NCBI RefSeq assembly: GCF_040712315.1 | Contig: NC_134018.1 | Location: forward strand, 4,983,501-5,047,500 | Reading direction: 5' to 3' | Source: Castanea sativa | Lineage: Eukaryota > Streptophyta > Magnoliopsida > Fagales > Fagaceae | DNA length: 64,000 nt | Shown here: positions 1 through 12,211 of the stretch, piece by piece | How the letters are laid out: each line of letters begins with the position of its first letter | How positions within the stretch are numbered: the first letter of the stretch is position 1 | Notes under the pieces: model-generated | Database searches by the model: none | The model's input: only the letters and a program-made list of their open reading frames with translations | What the model was told of the DNA's origin: nothing | Made by a program: the position numbers and the translations under genes

Positions 1-329
1 CGTTGTACATGGTTTTTATTAAAAGAAATTTTAGTATATTTTGGTCATCAGATGTGGAGCTTGGACATATTAGTTCAGGCAAGGAACAGATAGTGGTATT
101 AGATTTAATTTGTAACAGGAATACAAGTGAAACATCAATCAAGTTGGAGCATTAAGAGCTCTTACTTCTGTGTAGGAGATTTTTGCTTTTTATTCTTAAT
201 ATTAGAATTTTAAGGTGGTAATATTATTTTATATTTGTATAGATAAGCTTCATTAGTAGTAGATTAGTCTTCAGTTTTTAGTTTTATTTTATTATTTAAA
301 TTTATTCTATTAGCAATCAAGAAGTTGGA
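1..329. other. Upstream region of the BAH-Agenet gene
   Basis: AT-rich sequence ahead of the first coding exon I can place. A 48-codon frame runs on the + strand from an ATG at 9 to a TAA at 152-154 and looks mildly protein-like (it includes SSGKEQIVVLDL). It could be the 3' end of another gene, part of a 5' leader, or chance. A TAG at 311-313 just before the ATG at 330 could also be a splice acceptor, so a further 5' exon of the next gene is possible. Confidence 0.3.
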
Positions 330-3212
330 ATGTTTTCTCTGGGACATTTACATAGTCTATACCATTTGTCAATTACAGAATCACCAAAACATGACTCAAT
401 ACAACCTTTAGGGTCTTCTGAATCTCTAATGAATGGAGTGAACATTCTGCGGACTCAAGTACCAGATGATACGGTATTATTATTATTATTTTTGTTGTTG
501 TTGTTATGTAATTGTTGTTCCTAACCAAAACTCACAATATTTCTGACACCTGTGTATCAGGGCCGACTTGCAAGGAGTTTCAAGGGACACCATTCAGACA
601 TTGTTTGGTCAGGTGTTGCCTGGAAATGTGGTAAACAGCTCAAGCATTACCCAGCATTTTGCAGGAATGGGATTACAATAGCAGTAAGCATCCGCTAGTT
701 AATTTTAAAGTGAATGCATGATATAGGGTGTTTTAAATGTTGAGTGCATGAGGTGTTAAGGCATGGGCCGAATTGCATAAACTTTCACATGTAATTTATA
801 GAAAATTGCATTTTCAATTCTCAGAGTAAATTAATAGAACAAGAACCTGCCGCAGTGAAAGAAAATTGATTTTAAAGTCACAACCCTGTAACAGAGATTT
901 TAATTTTCTCTTGATATTTTACACGCCTCATATGTTTCATAGCAAGCAGTGCACATTTCATCCAAGCATGGCATCTTTATGCATGTCCTTTCGGGATTTG
1001 GGACAAGTATTCTTTATAAGTTTTTGAGACTTGCGTTGTGGAGTGCCTTTTGATGGAAAGATCACTTGATTTCTAATGATGATGTCAGTTGCTCTGACAG
1101 TTTTTCATCTTTTCTGATTTTTAGATTCAATCCTTTGTCCTTGTCATGGCGAAGGGAGAAAATCACTATCTTGCTTATCTGGAAGATATGTATGAAGACA
1201 AGAGGGGTCAGAAAAAGGTGAAAGTAAGGTGGTTTCACTACAATCAGGAAGTCAAGGGGGTAATTCCTGTACGAAATCCTCACCCAAAAGAAGTTTTCTT
1301 CACACCGTATGCACAGGTCATTAGTGCAGAGTGTGTTGATGGACCTGCCACAGTCTTAACTCGTGAACATTATGAAAAATGTGTAGCTTCTTTTCCTCAT
1401 GCTTTGTTAGCCCGAGTACACCTGTGCTATAGGCAGTTCAGAAGCAACAGAGTGAAGCCCTTTGATCTCAGTAAATTGCGAGGCTATTTTGATCAACCAA
1501 TTCTCTCTTGTTTGGGTCCTGATCCCTCTGTAAGGCCCGAGTCTATATGCCATAGCTTAAACGGGGAAGAAGAAGAACGGTTAAGCGCAGGTGACGATGT
1601 AAAGCTAGGAGCTAAGAGGACCAGAAGTGGTAGAGTTTGTCAAAGGTTTCTGGCTGATAATTTAAGGGTCAGAAATTCTGGTAGAGTTCACCAGATGATG
1701 ACATATGAACCTTATGAGAATTTAAATTATGGTTTCTCAGGCAGCAGGAGATTGCTTTCTCTAAAGCGCATTGAATGTCCCCCTTGGTATACCTCACCAT
1801 TTAAGGTTGATGAAAAGATAGAGTTGCTTTGCCAAGATAGTGGCATCAGAGGATGCTGGTTCAGGTGCAATGTCTTGCAGGTATCACGAAAACAGATGAA
1901 AGTTCGATATGATGACGTGCAGGATGAAGATGGATGCGGAAATCTTGAGGTATGATCAGTCATTTAAAACTACTCTCTACAATATTTTCCAACTCTGAAT
2001 AGAGGAGTATAGAATTACAGTTTGCATTTGAATATTTCATTATGCTAAATAAATGATTTATTTCATGGTATAATTTGATAAATAAAACTTCTATGGCAAG
2101 TTGACATCATAGCCTTTGAGAATATTATGCTAAATGTCTACCTTAGGTAATGCCACATCTTTTTCAAGTTTCAATTCTGATTAACCATTCACAATCAAAT
2201 ATATTCTCATACTTGTAGTTTATTTCACATTTTAAAGAAAATTCAATAGACCAATAATGAGTTGCAATCTAGCAAAGTCAGCTCTAACATAACTTTATAC
2301 AAATCTCCTATTTTCTATGACACAAGTCATAAGTATCTCCTAATTTTCTTCTAAAACCAGAGTTCCTATCTTGAAAAGTAGTTAAGATGTTCTCCAATTT
2401 GTAGGAATGGATCCCTGCTTTCAAAATGGCCATGCCTGATAAACTTGGCATGAGGCATTCGGGTCGCTTAACAATTAGGCCAGCCCCTCCTAAAGAGCAA
2501 GTAGACCTTGACCTTGAGGTTGGGACTGCAGTTGATGCATGGTGGAGTGATGGCTGGTGGGAAGGAGTTGTAACTGGATTGGATAACTCTGGTGATGGTA
2601 CTACGCAAATTTTCATTCCAGGTATGCTAATTTAGCTTCATGTTTCTTTTATTTTTGCTCTTATATCCTCTCTCTCTCTCTCTTTGTAATGTGACTTACA
2701 TGGTGGCAGGTGAGAGCTTACTTCTGAATATACACAAAAAGGATCTAAGAAAATCCAAAGATTGGATGGGAGACCAGTGGATTGATATACAGGGAAAGCC
2801 TGACATACTCTCAACCATATCTGAAACTATTGGCTCAGACACCAAGCTTGCCACATCCTCAAACCTTGTCCAAGATACAAAATCTGTTTTTTCTGTGTCA
2901 TATGTTGAAGCTCCTAGCAGTACTAATTTTAATACTGTTGAAGATGAAAAACTCAACTCATCTACATTTGCTTCTGATGGCCTTCCTGAAGATATGGACA
3001 GGGTTGATAAGCAGTCCCCATCATTAAATGACGTAAAAACAGAGGTTGATGGTGTTGAGACACTTGGCAGTTGTGATAATGTAGATGATGTCCAAGGTAA
3101 TGATGATGATGACAAACATGAAAATGATGGTGAGAATGGTGACGAAACTGAGAATTTGGATAATTCTGGGCAGGATTGTGAAGCAGTAGAACTCATGGAA
3201 GTGGCATCATAA
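330..3212 (+). CDS. BAH and Agenet domain-containing protein
   Basis: Predicted splice form: exons 330-473, 561-683, 1125-1949, 2405-2621 and 2710-3212, all with GT-AG borders. They sum to 1812 nt, giving 603 aa with no internal stop. Residues about 88-205 form a BAH (bromo-adjacent homology) domain (ENHYLAYLEDMYED, KVRWFHYNQEV, VFFTPYAQVISAE). Residues about 309-372 and 400-455 are two Agenet/Tudor-like units (FKVDEKIELLCQDSGIRGCW; AVDAWWSDGWWEGVV). The C-terminal 45 residues are strongly acidic (DDVQGNDDDDK). BAH and Agenet modules bind histone tails or nucleosomes, so a nuclear chromatin-reader role is likely. This domain pair is known in a small plant family, including an Arabidopsis member annotated as Agenet/BAH protein. 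The start at 330 is the least certain part, because the true N-terminus may lie in an upstream exon. Domain identity is firm; substrate and partner are unknown. Confidence 0.85.
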
Positions 3213-3980
3213 GATGACCAATAGGAGTTTGTATGCTGCAATTTATGATGGTGATGATGCAAGTAATTTCGGTTAATGTTGAGTGCTTGAGTGGATTGTT
3301 TAAATTTGTAAATAGTTACACGGGTGTAGGGAAAGCTCATTGCCATTGGACTTGACTTTGTAGCCTTTGTAGGTGTACAGGTTTGAGGTTTAGGATTTAT
3401 GATGGCTATCAGTATCCACTGATTGTATTAGATTTAAATTTCTTTGCTTAGAAGCACTCCAAATGAGTCGGATTGACTCTCTTATGTGCTTCTTACTTGT
3501 ATCAACAAATTTGAAGACTACCATAAAAGTAAGAAAATTACTACTTATTAGTTATGTCTTCTTTTGGACTGCTCCAACCTTTTAATAATAAGCTATTTCA
3601 TATGTGCTGGAAACACTATTTGCTTTGTGCTCTCATTGTAGCATGTACATGCATTCGCGCCCAAATGTGATATATTCATGGATCTGTGTCAATTTCAATC
3701 GTTTTATAATAACACCACTCAACTAAATGGCTCAAAAGTAAAGAATATATCAGGTCTTATTACAATGTGAATAATTAGGTGACAGTTTTAGCGCACACCA
3801 TCTGGACTGTCCTTATTGTTTGCATATCAAGATATAGAGCAAAAAAAGAGAGAGGATCAAAATTTCTGTGCCTTAAATACTGTTTTAGCCTTATAGGACA
3901 TGAAGAGTCCTTGGTATATGAGAATGAATAGATAATGATGGGGAAGTGATTCAAGTTAATCAAACTAGGTGGGAGAAGCA
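3213..3980. other. Convergent 3' region between two genes
   Basis: This is the shared downstream space of the BAH-Agenet gene (+) and the pectinesterase gene (-). It should hold both 3' untranslated regions. I see no further reading frame or repeat of note in it. Confidence 0.5.
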
Positions 3981-6036
3981 CTATAGTCTAAGCCACTGGT
4001 CTCCATCTATGAAGTTTGTGTCCAGAAAAGGCCTAACTTCATCATAACTGAAAGATTTGGACCATGGCACCCGACCTCTTGTATTTGCTCCTCCGCCCCT
4101 GCATTGGTATTCCCCAAACACCACTGTCCTGTATGTGCAAAATGTTCAATTCTCAGATCATTATACTATCTATGAGGTAAATCTTAATTATATATTTTTA
4201 GTTAAGTTATACCTCTGCCTAGATGGGTGCCTCCAGTCACTCCATCCTGAGGAAGATATGATATTATCCATATCACAGTATGAGTAAATTGCTCTTGAAT
4301 AGTCACCCCAAGCTCTTCCCAATAAGATTTCGCCGGTTCCTCTGATTGTGCAGTTTACAAAAGAGAACCCTGTATTTTCATATGGTGAATTTCTGTGATG
4401 AGCTGCAATAGCTCCCCAATTCTTAGCTGTTGATTGAATGACGCAATCCTGTTTCCAAATACCCACTTCTACTATTAGAATCACAAAAAGAAATACCCAA
4501 GATTTCGAACCAAAAAAATGATCATTTAAGTAGACTAGTTTAGCTTTTACAACTTAAATTTGGGGTTCTCGTCACAAAAATAATAATGGCACTTTACCTG
4601 ATAGAGTGATCTTGCAGTTCCAAAGATAAAGTCTACACTTCCTTGAATATGACAGTGGTAGAAGTAGTGTGATCCAGTGTCATCTAAGAGAGTGTCTTGT
4701 GTCCCCAAAATCCTGACTCTATAGAACATGGCTTTATCCCCAGCAATTCTAAGTGCCACTGCTTGCATTCCAAATCCTCCAGGCACTGCAACTACTGTGT
4801 TCTGCAGTTATTTATAAGCTTACAAAATGAGTTAGTTAATGCTGCAAAGAATAATTAAATCATGCATGCTTTGGTTCATATTCCATTTTATTAATTTGTA
4901 TGGAAGAGAATTTGTTGTTACCTCAACAGTGATATTAGTTGCGCAAAAGTAATCGGATTCTATGGTCACAGAAGCTGATCTGTAGGTTCCAAGTGGAAGT
5001 CCAATTTGGTCTCTATCTGATGCTTTATTGTTCCAAGTAATTTTTGTAACTGCAGTTTGATCCTGGCTCCCAATAAACGAAATATGTGGCTTGGTAATTG
5101 GCACAAGTACCTTCTCTCTGCATAAAAGTACGCAATGTTTCAATTCTCATTATACAAAAAAACTAGCATTAAAATTGAAATGAAAGAATATATATTAAGT
5201 TAATTATGCATCGCATTTTTTCAATAGAATAGAACTCAAAATCAAGAAGTTTTGCACAATTTGGTAATAATGTACCAGCAATGTGGTCATGATCAAAGGC
5301 CAAAATGAAAAGATTGATCTTACGAGAGGGAGAGAGAGCCATTTAAAATCATGTAACTACTTTTTAATCCCCACGTAGCCACTATTTGTTCCTACTCAAC
5401 CCCCATAAACAATACAACTTTTTTTTTTTTTGATACAAACAACACAACTGTTTAGATTAAAAAGTGTACAAAACTCAAAAAAACTAATTTTGGCGGTTCT
5501 CTAAAAGTATATCACAACAAACAAAGAAATGCCTTAAGATTGGACAGAAAATTGAGATCACAAAACTTCTATATGATTCTGATAAATTTCAAACAAGACA
5601 GATCAATTTATGGCCCCAAAAGAAGTTTTACACACACACACACACTTCCCTCACATTACCTGTATATTCCTGGATGAATATAAATTTTCACTCTTTCTGT
5701 ATTATGCTCCGGAACCATATCAACTGCTCCTTGAACTGTATTAGAATCTCCCAAACCATTCTTGTCAACCACAATAATCCGCCCTCCTTGATATTCATAT
5801 CTAGTGTTCAATCCAGCCTCATGCTCATCAACCTTCACATCATCCCAACTGATATAATTCTCAGCAAAGCTTTCACCTTTCACAAATCCCACTTGAACAC
5901 CATCCAAAACCACCAAGACAACCACAACAAAAGCACTGAAACCAGATAAACCCATGAGCTTTCCAGTACATATAGTACTTTTATGTATCTCTGATTTTAG
6001 TGTTAAAAAGTGCTCCAACACAAGCAAGTACAACAA
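3981..6036 (-). CDS. Pectinesterase (pectin methylesterase), QRT1/PME68-like
   Basis: Exons on the minus strand: 6036-5660, 5117-4922, 4801-4598, 4448-4213 and 4128-3981. They sum to 1161 nt (386 aa) and all borders are GT-AG. The enzyme removes methyl esters from cell-wall homogalacturonan. Signature motifs are present: GTQDTLLDD (Gln226 and Asp227, oxyanion and proton donor), DFIFG (Asp248, nucleophile, 21 residues later as expected) and LGRAWG (Arg304). There is no long PMEI-type pro-region, so it belongs to the short class. The ending DGDQWLRL and the YISWDDVKVDEH segment resemble QRT1, which acts in pollen tetrad separation, and PME68. The ATG at 6036 is the first after a TATA-like box at 6116-6109. 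The ATG at 5955 would give 359 aa and a cleaner signal peptide (MGLSGFSAFVVVVLVV). A secreted cell-wall enzyme is the firm part; the subclade is an inference. Confidence 0.88.
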
Positions 6037-7627
6037 CCAGAAAAATTCCTTGACCTTTCTCTATCTAAATACTGTTATTTTTGCTAGTGGGGTGGCTTTG
6101 ATTTTGATTTTTTATAGTTACACATAGTATTGGAGTTGGAGGGGTGTGAAAGAAGTGAGAGTAATAAATATAGGAGCGTAGTGTAGCAGTGTCTCTTGCA
6201 AGTCCTTATTAGATTCCAACCATGAGAACAAAAAGAATAAACCATGCTAGTTATATAAATGGAAAAAAAAAACTATTAAGTGGTGCAGTTATTGAAAAGA
6301 AGAAGAGGATAAGTACAAAGATGGTGCTACTGAAATAAGAGTTTAAACTCGAAAGAATTCAAAGAGTTTCTTTGGCTTTTTGATCATGCAGGAGGTGGTT
6401 TTTTTAGCCAATTTATTAGTGAGTGAGTAATTAAAAGTTAAACTCAGTAGTGAACACAAGAGCGGTTACAGCCTTACAGGTTCTTTAGCTGAAGAAATTA
6501 AACTGAACAATGACAAAGAAACCTTTGCATTTTCAAAATTATGATTGTTTTTTGTTTATAATAGGAGCAGTGTCTTTCCATGAACGTTGAGAGTTGGTTT
6601 GTTTTTTGTGCTTTGCTATTCATTTTGACTTAAAAGAGAGTGCATGTTTCTCGGACATTCCACGCGCACCAAGTTAGGAGGCGTTGCCCATTTTCCTACT
6701 AAAATGGGTTTATGCAATTACCACGATCCCTATTTATCTGATTTTTATCACATGTTGGAAACAAAAATTGCCCATTTGGCTCAAGATTAGGATGACTAAT
6801 CTTGAGGAAATTTCTTTCCAAAAATTAAAAAAAAAAATTGTTGAGGAAATTGAACAAAGCATTGTAAGTAAGATTAGAAATTTTTGACACTCTAATTGAG
6901 TCATAAATTGAGATGATAGTTGAGTTGTCAAATTATGTTTATCATAAAAAATGGTCCAAACCAGAGGCATCAACACTATAAAGAGTGTCATTAACTTTGT
7001 GATGATTGTTCTTTACCATTAGACCAATATATTAATGAATTTATTTTTTATATTGGAGGAATTTATTTATTTTTTTTGGAGAAACCACATTTTTGATACC
7101 AGAGGAACTGGATCACACTTTTTTTTTTTCCTTTCCTGTTGAATGAGGGACTTAATCGCATGTTCCAATGACAAGAAACCTTATGAATTAAGCTTCCTAC
7201 AAGCCTAGATTTAAACTATAAATTGACAAGTATGGGTCTTACTAATTGTTTCATACATCACAATAATTGTTTAAACTCAAAAGGATGAAAATGATTGTGA
7301 CATTGCATAACTTCAGCAATTGAGGTATCCTTTTGAGCAAGCCTTTCAAATATATGTTCTAGACTTCTAGGGGAGTTCTTCTAATTAAAAGTTTAGAGTA
7401 ATGTGCTTATCAAAAAGAATAAAAAAAAAGGTTTTGAGTGATGTGAGTTTCGATTAACTTTGTTTTCTTCTTTAATACTTAACTTTTTAAAACTTTTTAT
7501 TTTTCCATTTTAGTGTAATTGTACTTTTAACAATTTTAGCACATAGATTCAAAAAAAAAAAAAAAAAAACAATTTTAGCATATAAACAAGTAACCTTTCA
7601 CATTCAATATGTGTATTTCCTTGTCAA
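6037..7627. other. Intergenic DNA upstream of the pectinesterase gene
   Basis: AT-rich spacer with homopolymer runs (for example A-runs near 7552-7569 flanked by two copies of caattttagca). No coding-like frame or clear element was seen apart from the TATA-like box already listed. Confidence 0.4.
6109..6116 (-). promoter_or_regulatory. TATA-like box of the pectinesterase gene
   Basis: TATAAAAA on the minus strand, about 73 bp before the first ATG at 6036. The position fits a plant core promoter. It is supported by sequence and spacing only. Confidence 0.4.
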
Positions 7628-7828
7628 TTACAGCAGTAATGCCGTATGCCTTGAAGAGAAATGAGAATAGACAGACGGTACTTCTTCTGCAAAGTTCAAG
7701 GTGTCCCATACCAAAATCATTTCTTCGTGTCCTTCATTGTAATGATTAATGAGTGGCCCTTTTGGAAATCCAAATGTAGTACATGTGCATGCAGTTATGA
7801 ATGGCATCCAAAAGTCTTCATAGTATCC
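7628..7828 (-). pseudogene. Orphan coding-like fragment beside a MITE
   Basis: A minus-strand open frame encodes about 67 non-repetitive, protein-like residues (FWMPFITACTCTTFGFPKG, then LVWDTLNFAEEVPS) before its stop at 7630-7628. I do not recognise the family. At its upstream end the frame runs straight into the left arm of the palindromic MITE at 7829-8140, and its only ATG (7852) lies inside that arm. The fragment therefore looks like the 3' end of a gene cut off by the insertion. No matching coding sequence is obvious beyond the MITE. It could also be chance. Confidence 0.3.
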
Positions 7829-8140
7829 TAGCCTCTGGGCACCTCTTAGCACGCGCGTAAGCGCGTATTTAGAGGTTCTTTTATTTTTTTGAAAAAAAAA
7901 TTAATAATTTGTATTAATTATAATTTGGGATTATTACATTTTTCAATTACAAAAAAACTTAGGAGTGTGATGAAAAATTATTTCACCTGCAAACGCATAA
8001 TACTTATCACATCCTAGGTTTTTTTTTGTGATTGAAAAATGTTATAATCCTAAATTATAATGGATGCAAATTATTAACTTTTTTCCAAAAAAATAGAAGA
8101 GCCTCTGAGCACGCGCGTGAGTGCGTGCTCAGAGGCTAGT
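7829..8140. mobile_element. Snapback MITE with very long terminal inverted repeats
   Basis: The left arm (from 7831, GCCTCTGGGCACC) and the right arm (to 8138, GCTCAGAGGC) are inverted copies over about 130 bp each, with only a short middle. Matching pairs include TTAATAATTTG (left) with CAAATTATTAA (right), and TTACATTTTTCAATTAC with GTGATTGAAAAATGTTATAA. Both tips carry a GC-rich sub-palindrome of the GCACGCGCGT type. TA flanks both ends. It has no coding capacity and is therefore a non-autonomous DNA transposon; the superfamily is undecided. Confidence 0.75.
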
Positions 8141-10325
8141 ATTTTTTAACAAAATATCACAAATAACTTAACATGAATTTATGAAATTAGTCAAAATTAA
8201 TGCTACTAAAACTCCTAACAGCCAACCACTTTATTTGAAAACTCCTATGCGTGACCATAATGAAAGGAAAATACAAATTCAATGGAAAAATATTGTGTGA
8301 TTTAAAAAGAGCCTATTCTTATGTAAGTACAATGAGCCTTTTTTTTTTGGTTTAGTGTCATAATTTTTTATTCATCCCAATTTTAGGTTTATGCATTTGT
8401 CCAATAATATTACACATTGCAAACTACTGATACAACCATAAGTGTCATCAGACAAGCTCCAAAAAACGAACACAAAATTTGTTAATTGATTAATTTTTGA
8501 AACATTATTATAATTAGAGTTAGAATTAAAATTTGTAGGACATAAGTCAAATTGAATGGTTCTACATTATGGGTGTGGTCAATCTTCTATTTTTATTGGT
8601 TAAATTTCTAGTTACTTGTTTTTAGTCACATTTGAAACTTATATTTTTTTCAATGTCCTGACCACAATATATAAGGATCTCATAAAGTAAACAATGTCTG
8701 GATAATAAAAATGTTTTCTAAAAACTTCATCCATAGACCATATATATATGATAGTGTATGACAAAGAAGATTATGATTCAACATCTTTTATTAAGCCTTC
8801 CAAATGTTTTACAACAACATTTGAAGTTATTCTGTTATGTTTAAAGACTTTTCTATTTTTTGTTAATTATTTATTTATTTTTTGCTAATAAATTTTGTAA
8901 GGTTATATGTAATGAATAAATAAGAAAAGAGGAAAATTATCTTATGAGAGATTCTCATAAAACCTCTCTCCTACAATATGTGTGGGTTTCCTATATTGTC
9001 GTTACATATCTCCCACAAACCCATCTAAAATGTTTTTCCTTTTGATATGTTTGTAGTCATTTTGTCTAGAAATTTAAAAAAAAAAAAAAAAAAGCTTCAT
9101 AAAATTTATTTGTTACTAAAATTTTGATCCGCCTTATATTTTTCTTTTTCACGATCTCCCTACTAAAATGTTTGGATAATCAAATTTAATGGTTACTAAA
9201 ATATACTCAGAATTATCTATATCACTCCTAGCTAACTTGCACTATCAAATGAAAAAAAAAAATCAAGAATATAATGCAACATAAAAAATGAAAAGAATTC
9301 TAAAATGAAAGAAAGAAAATAATCAAACAAAATGGTATATGCCATTCAGTTAGTAACATGTAAACAAAATGATTTCGAAATTTTTTTTGTGCCCTCTACT
9401 AAGTCCACAATTAAAAGGTAGTTTCTCAATAAGGCGAATAAATGGTAAAAAAAAAAAGTTAGCTACTTACAATACATAATATTTACTTGAAAAAAAAAGT
9501 ACATCTCTCATTAATTCAAAGCCAGGGCAGTCAATTGTTCTACCATCTTGCTAATATCCTCATGTTCTTTGCACATGTACATAACATCTGCAAGAATAAA
9601 AAATGGTAAGACCAATGGGCTCACACAAAGCACAAAATGGTGTTGTAGAGTAGAGGCTAAAGATGCAAATGTTCAATCTGAAATAAATCCAAATAAATAG
9701 TGCAAGCAAAGGAATGATCGAGTGGCACAACCATCCATTAATTTCCATTGATTTTCTTACGAAATCAAAGAATTAATGGGATTTTGAGGAATGCTCTGCA
9801 TATTGGATTCCACGGTTTGCTAACAGCACCACATGTGGTCTTGCCTGGCTTGCAATTGAGATTAAATCCATTTAAATTTTTGTTCAAAAAAATTCTAAAA
9901 TAAATTTATTACAGCATAAATAAAAAAGCAACCCTACTCACCTTAGATTCTATATGACAATGGTTGCAACCCGGGGCATTAAAAATTGGATGACAATGAA
10001 TGGAAGTCAAAAGAAGACACGTTGAGAGCAAAAACAAATACAATATTTTAAAGCAGCAATTGAATGTAAGAAATAGAAAACTAAAAAAAAAGATAAGTAA
10101 AAGAAGAATATTTGCTTATATACTTATCCGGATAATCTTGGAAGTCAAGTAATCAAGTCTTTTGTTATTCTAGTGCAGTAATTTTGTATTCGGGTTTTTT
10201 TTTTTTTTTTTTTAATATTTCTAGAAGAAGAAGAGGATGAAAAGGAAGGAGGATATAACATGAAACTTAAATAAAATAAAATAAAAACTGGATAAGCAAA
10301 AAAAGTTAAAGAGGAGTTAAATTTT
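8141..10325. other. Intergenic AT-rich DNA
   Basis: No gene seen. It holds many A/T homopolymers and short low-complexity stretches. The few short frames present lack protein-like composition. Confidence 0.4.
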
Positions 10326-10625
10326 TTAAATCTGATAGTAAAGCAGTTTCTTAGGAGTAAAACATGGGAGAGTGGAATTCAAGCAATTTGTTAGGAGTAA
10401 AATGTGGGAGTGGAATTCAAACGTGTTAAGGTTTTTTTTTTTAATTTGAAAAAAAAAAAGGGTCGATTGGGGTATTTTTTTTACAAAACATAGGATTTTT
10501 TTCAAAATAGAAACATGGTTTTTTTTTTTTGAATTTGAAAAAAAAAGGGTCGGTTGGGATATTTTTTTTACAAAACGTAGGATTTTTTTTTTCAAAATAG
10601 AAACGTGGTAGATAATTTTTTTGAT
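10326..10625. repeat. Short tandem duplications, T- and A-rich
   Basis: Two kinds of local duplication. A roughly 45-bp unit containing TTAGGAGTAAAA and GTGGAATTCAA occurs twice (about 10350-10420). A roughly 90-bp unit built around GAAAAAAAAAGGGTCG, TTTTTTACAAAACRTAGG and CAAAATAGAAAC occurs twice (about 10432-10608). Lys/Phe-rich frames here are artefacts of the homopolymers. Confidence 0.7.
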
Positions 10626-10933
10626 ACAACATGGCTTTTTTCATTAGGTTTTTTGTTTTCCATTTTTATCAATTTAAGATTTTAAACCATTTTTTATGAT
10701 TTAGAGATAAAGATAAGTTTATTAAATTAAGGGTATTTCATTTGATTTCAAAAAAAAAAAAATTAAGGGTATTTTATTAGGTTTTTTTTTTTTTTTGTAC
10801 TGAACATGAGGTTTTTTCTAAGAGTAAAATATTAGAAATTTTACTATTTAGTTGTGTTTTTTTTTTTTACTCAACATGAAGTTTTTTTAAGAATATAATA
10901 TTAGAAACGTGTATTAGAATAAGTGGGTTAGTA

Positions 10934-11122
10934 GGAGTGTTCCTATTTTGTAGGTAATGTTTTTTCAAATTTATCTAAAATTTAGGACTTTTTAAATTGA
11001 CAATTTTACATGTCTAACCCTACTATTTAAGCTTTACAAACTGGTAAATTTGTTGATATTTTGGGCATCAAAATTGAGGAATCCAAACAGGGGAAGCTTC
11101 TTAAATAATAGTATAGATAGAT
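10934..11122 (+). repeat. Diverged interspersed repeat, copy 1
   Basis: Begins with GGAGTGTTCCTATTTTGTAG and ends with CTTCTTAAATAATAGTATAG. The same two ends bound the sequence at 12806-13046, so the two appear to be diverged copies of one non-coding element. I see no clear target duplication. The class is unknown. Confidence 0.45.
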
Positions 11123-11169
11123 ATTGAAACACCCATCAAACCGTCCAAATAAAAGAAAAAAATAAATAA

Positions 11170-11425
11170 AATCCATCAACCTTGATTTCCTATAAAATCC
11201 ATCAACGTTAGTTTCCTATTTTTTTGCAACTTCAAGCAAAAAAAAAAAACCATCAATGTTGGTTTAATTTTTTTTGTTTGCAACTTCAAGCCAAAAAAAA
11301 GAAAAAAAGAAAAGAAATCATCAACGTTGGTTTCCTTTTTCTTTTTTTTTGCAACTTCAAGCAAAAAAAAAAAACCATCAACGTTGGTTTAATTTTTTTT
11401 GTTTGCAACTTCAAGCAAAAAAAAA
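11170..11425 (+). repeat. Tandem repeat array, about 4 units
   Basis: Four units of roughly 45-70 bp, each containing CATCAACGTTGGTTT, then TTTGCAACTTCAAGC, then an A-run. Unit starts are near 11199, 11251, 11318 and 11373. Length differences lie mostly in the homopolymers. It ends just before the solo LTR at 11455. Confidence 0.75.
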
Positions 11426-11454
11426 AAAAAAGAGAGAAGATAAGGTAAGATAAT

Positions 11455-12206
11455 TGTGTGGGGCAAAAGGATCCTGGTGGGAACGTGGGCCTTTTGGGCC
11501 TTGTTAAGGAAGGCCGACCTGACCCTGGGGTTAGAGATTGTTGGTGCTATGGGTCGGCCTATACGCCGAGGATCCGAGGATCCAGCCGAGGATGGTTTTC
11601 CCCTCGGACTGACATCAAAGAACCTGAGACTTCATGGTAAAGGTTAGGGAATGACACGGTCAAGACCAATGGTTAAAGGGAGAGAACCCTTGAATGTCCT
11701 AGAAGCGCCGATGTTGGAAGAATATCAAAGGTAAAGGCTGCTACCTCCACATTAAAGATCCTGCACCTACCACCCTGGCCGCATTAATGAGGAAGTGACA
11801 CTTAAACAGTGGAAGGGAAACTTCTAGTTACTGTTCAAAGGCACTAAGAAAAGAAATATCTAGGCTAAGGGAGGAATTGGGGGCAACACGTGGATAAAGT
11901 ATTAAAAAGAGGAGTATTTAAGGAGGGACGAAGGACAGAAACGGGACGGAACTTTTTGTAACCTAAAAAGAAAAAGGACAAAGAGAGAGATATAATATAA
12001 GAACAGCTCTCGGCTTACGTCCGAGGAGGCCTGTTTACATTACTCCTTTTTGTTTCCAAGTACTTGCAATCTTTAGTTTGTCATTTCATCCTCATACACT
12101 TCTAACCTGGGTTTCAAGCCCACACTCTACAAATTCATATTGTTTAAGGCTCATTGGGCCTGAGCCCATAACTGTTCTTGGGTCCAGGTGCAATTGTGCA
12201 CTTACA
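11455..12206 (+). mobile_element. Solo LTR (family 1, copy 1)
   Basis: A 752-bp element starts with TGTGTGGGGC and ends with GCACTTACA. It is flanked by a perfect 5-bp target duplication ATAAT (11450-11454 and 12207-12211), with no internal coding region. Shared segments with 13628-14395 include CTGGCCGCATTAAT, an ACACGTGG box (11886-11893) and the palindrome CTCGGCTTACGTCCGAGGAG near 12008-12028. A perfect target duplication around one LTR indicates intra-element LTR-LTR recombination. A Gypsy-type parent is possible but not shown. Confidence 0.85.
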
Positions 12207-12211
12207 ATAAT

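Noticed and set aside
2696..3346. 216-codon minus-strand frame antisense to the BAH-Agenet gene
   Set aside because: It is a Ser-rich shadow of the acidic coding exon on the other strand.
10326..10644. Phe/Lys-rich frames on the minus strand
   Set aside because: Products of A/T homopolymers and local tandem duplications.
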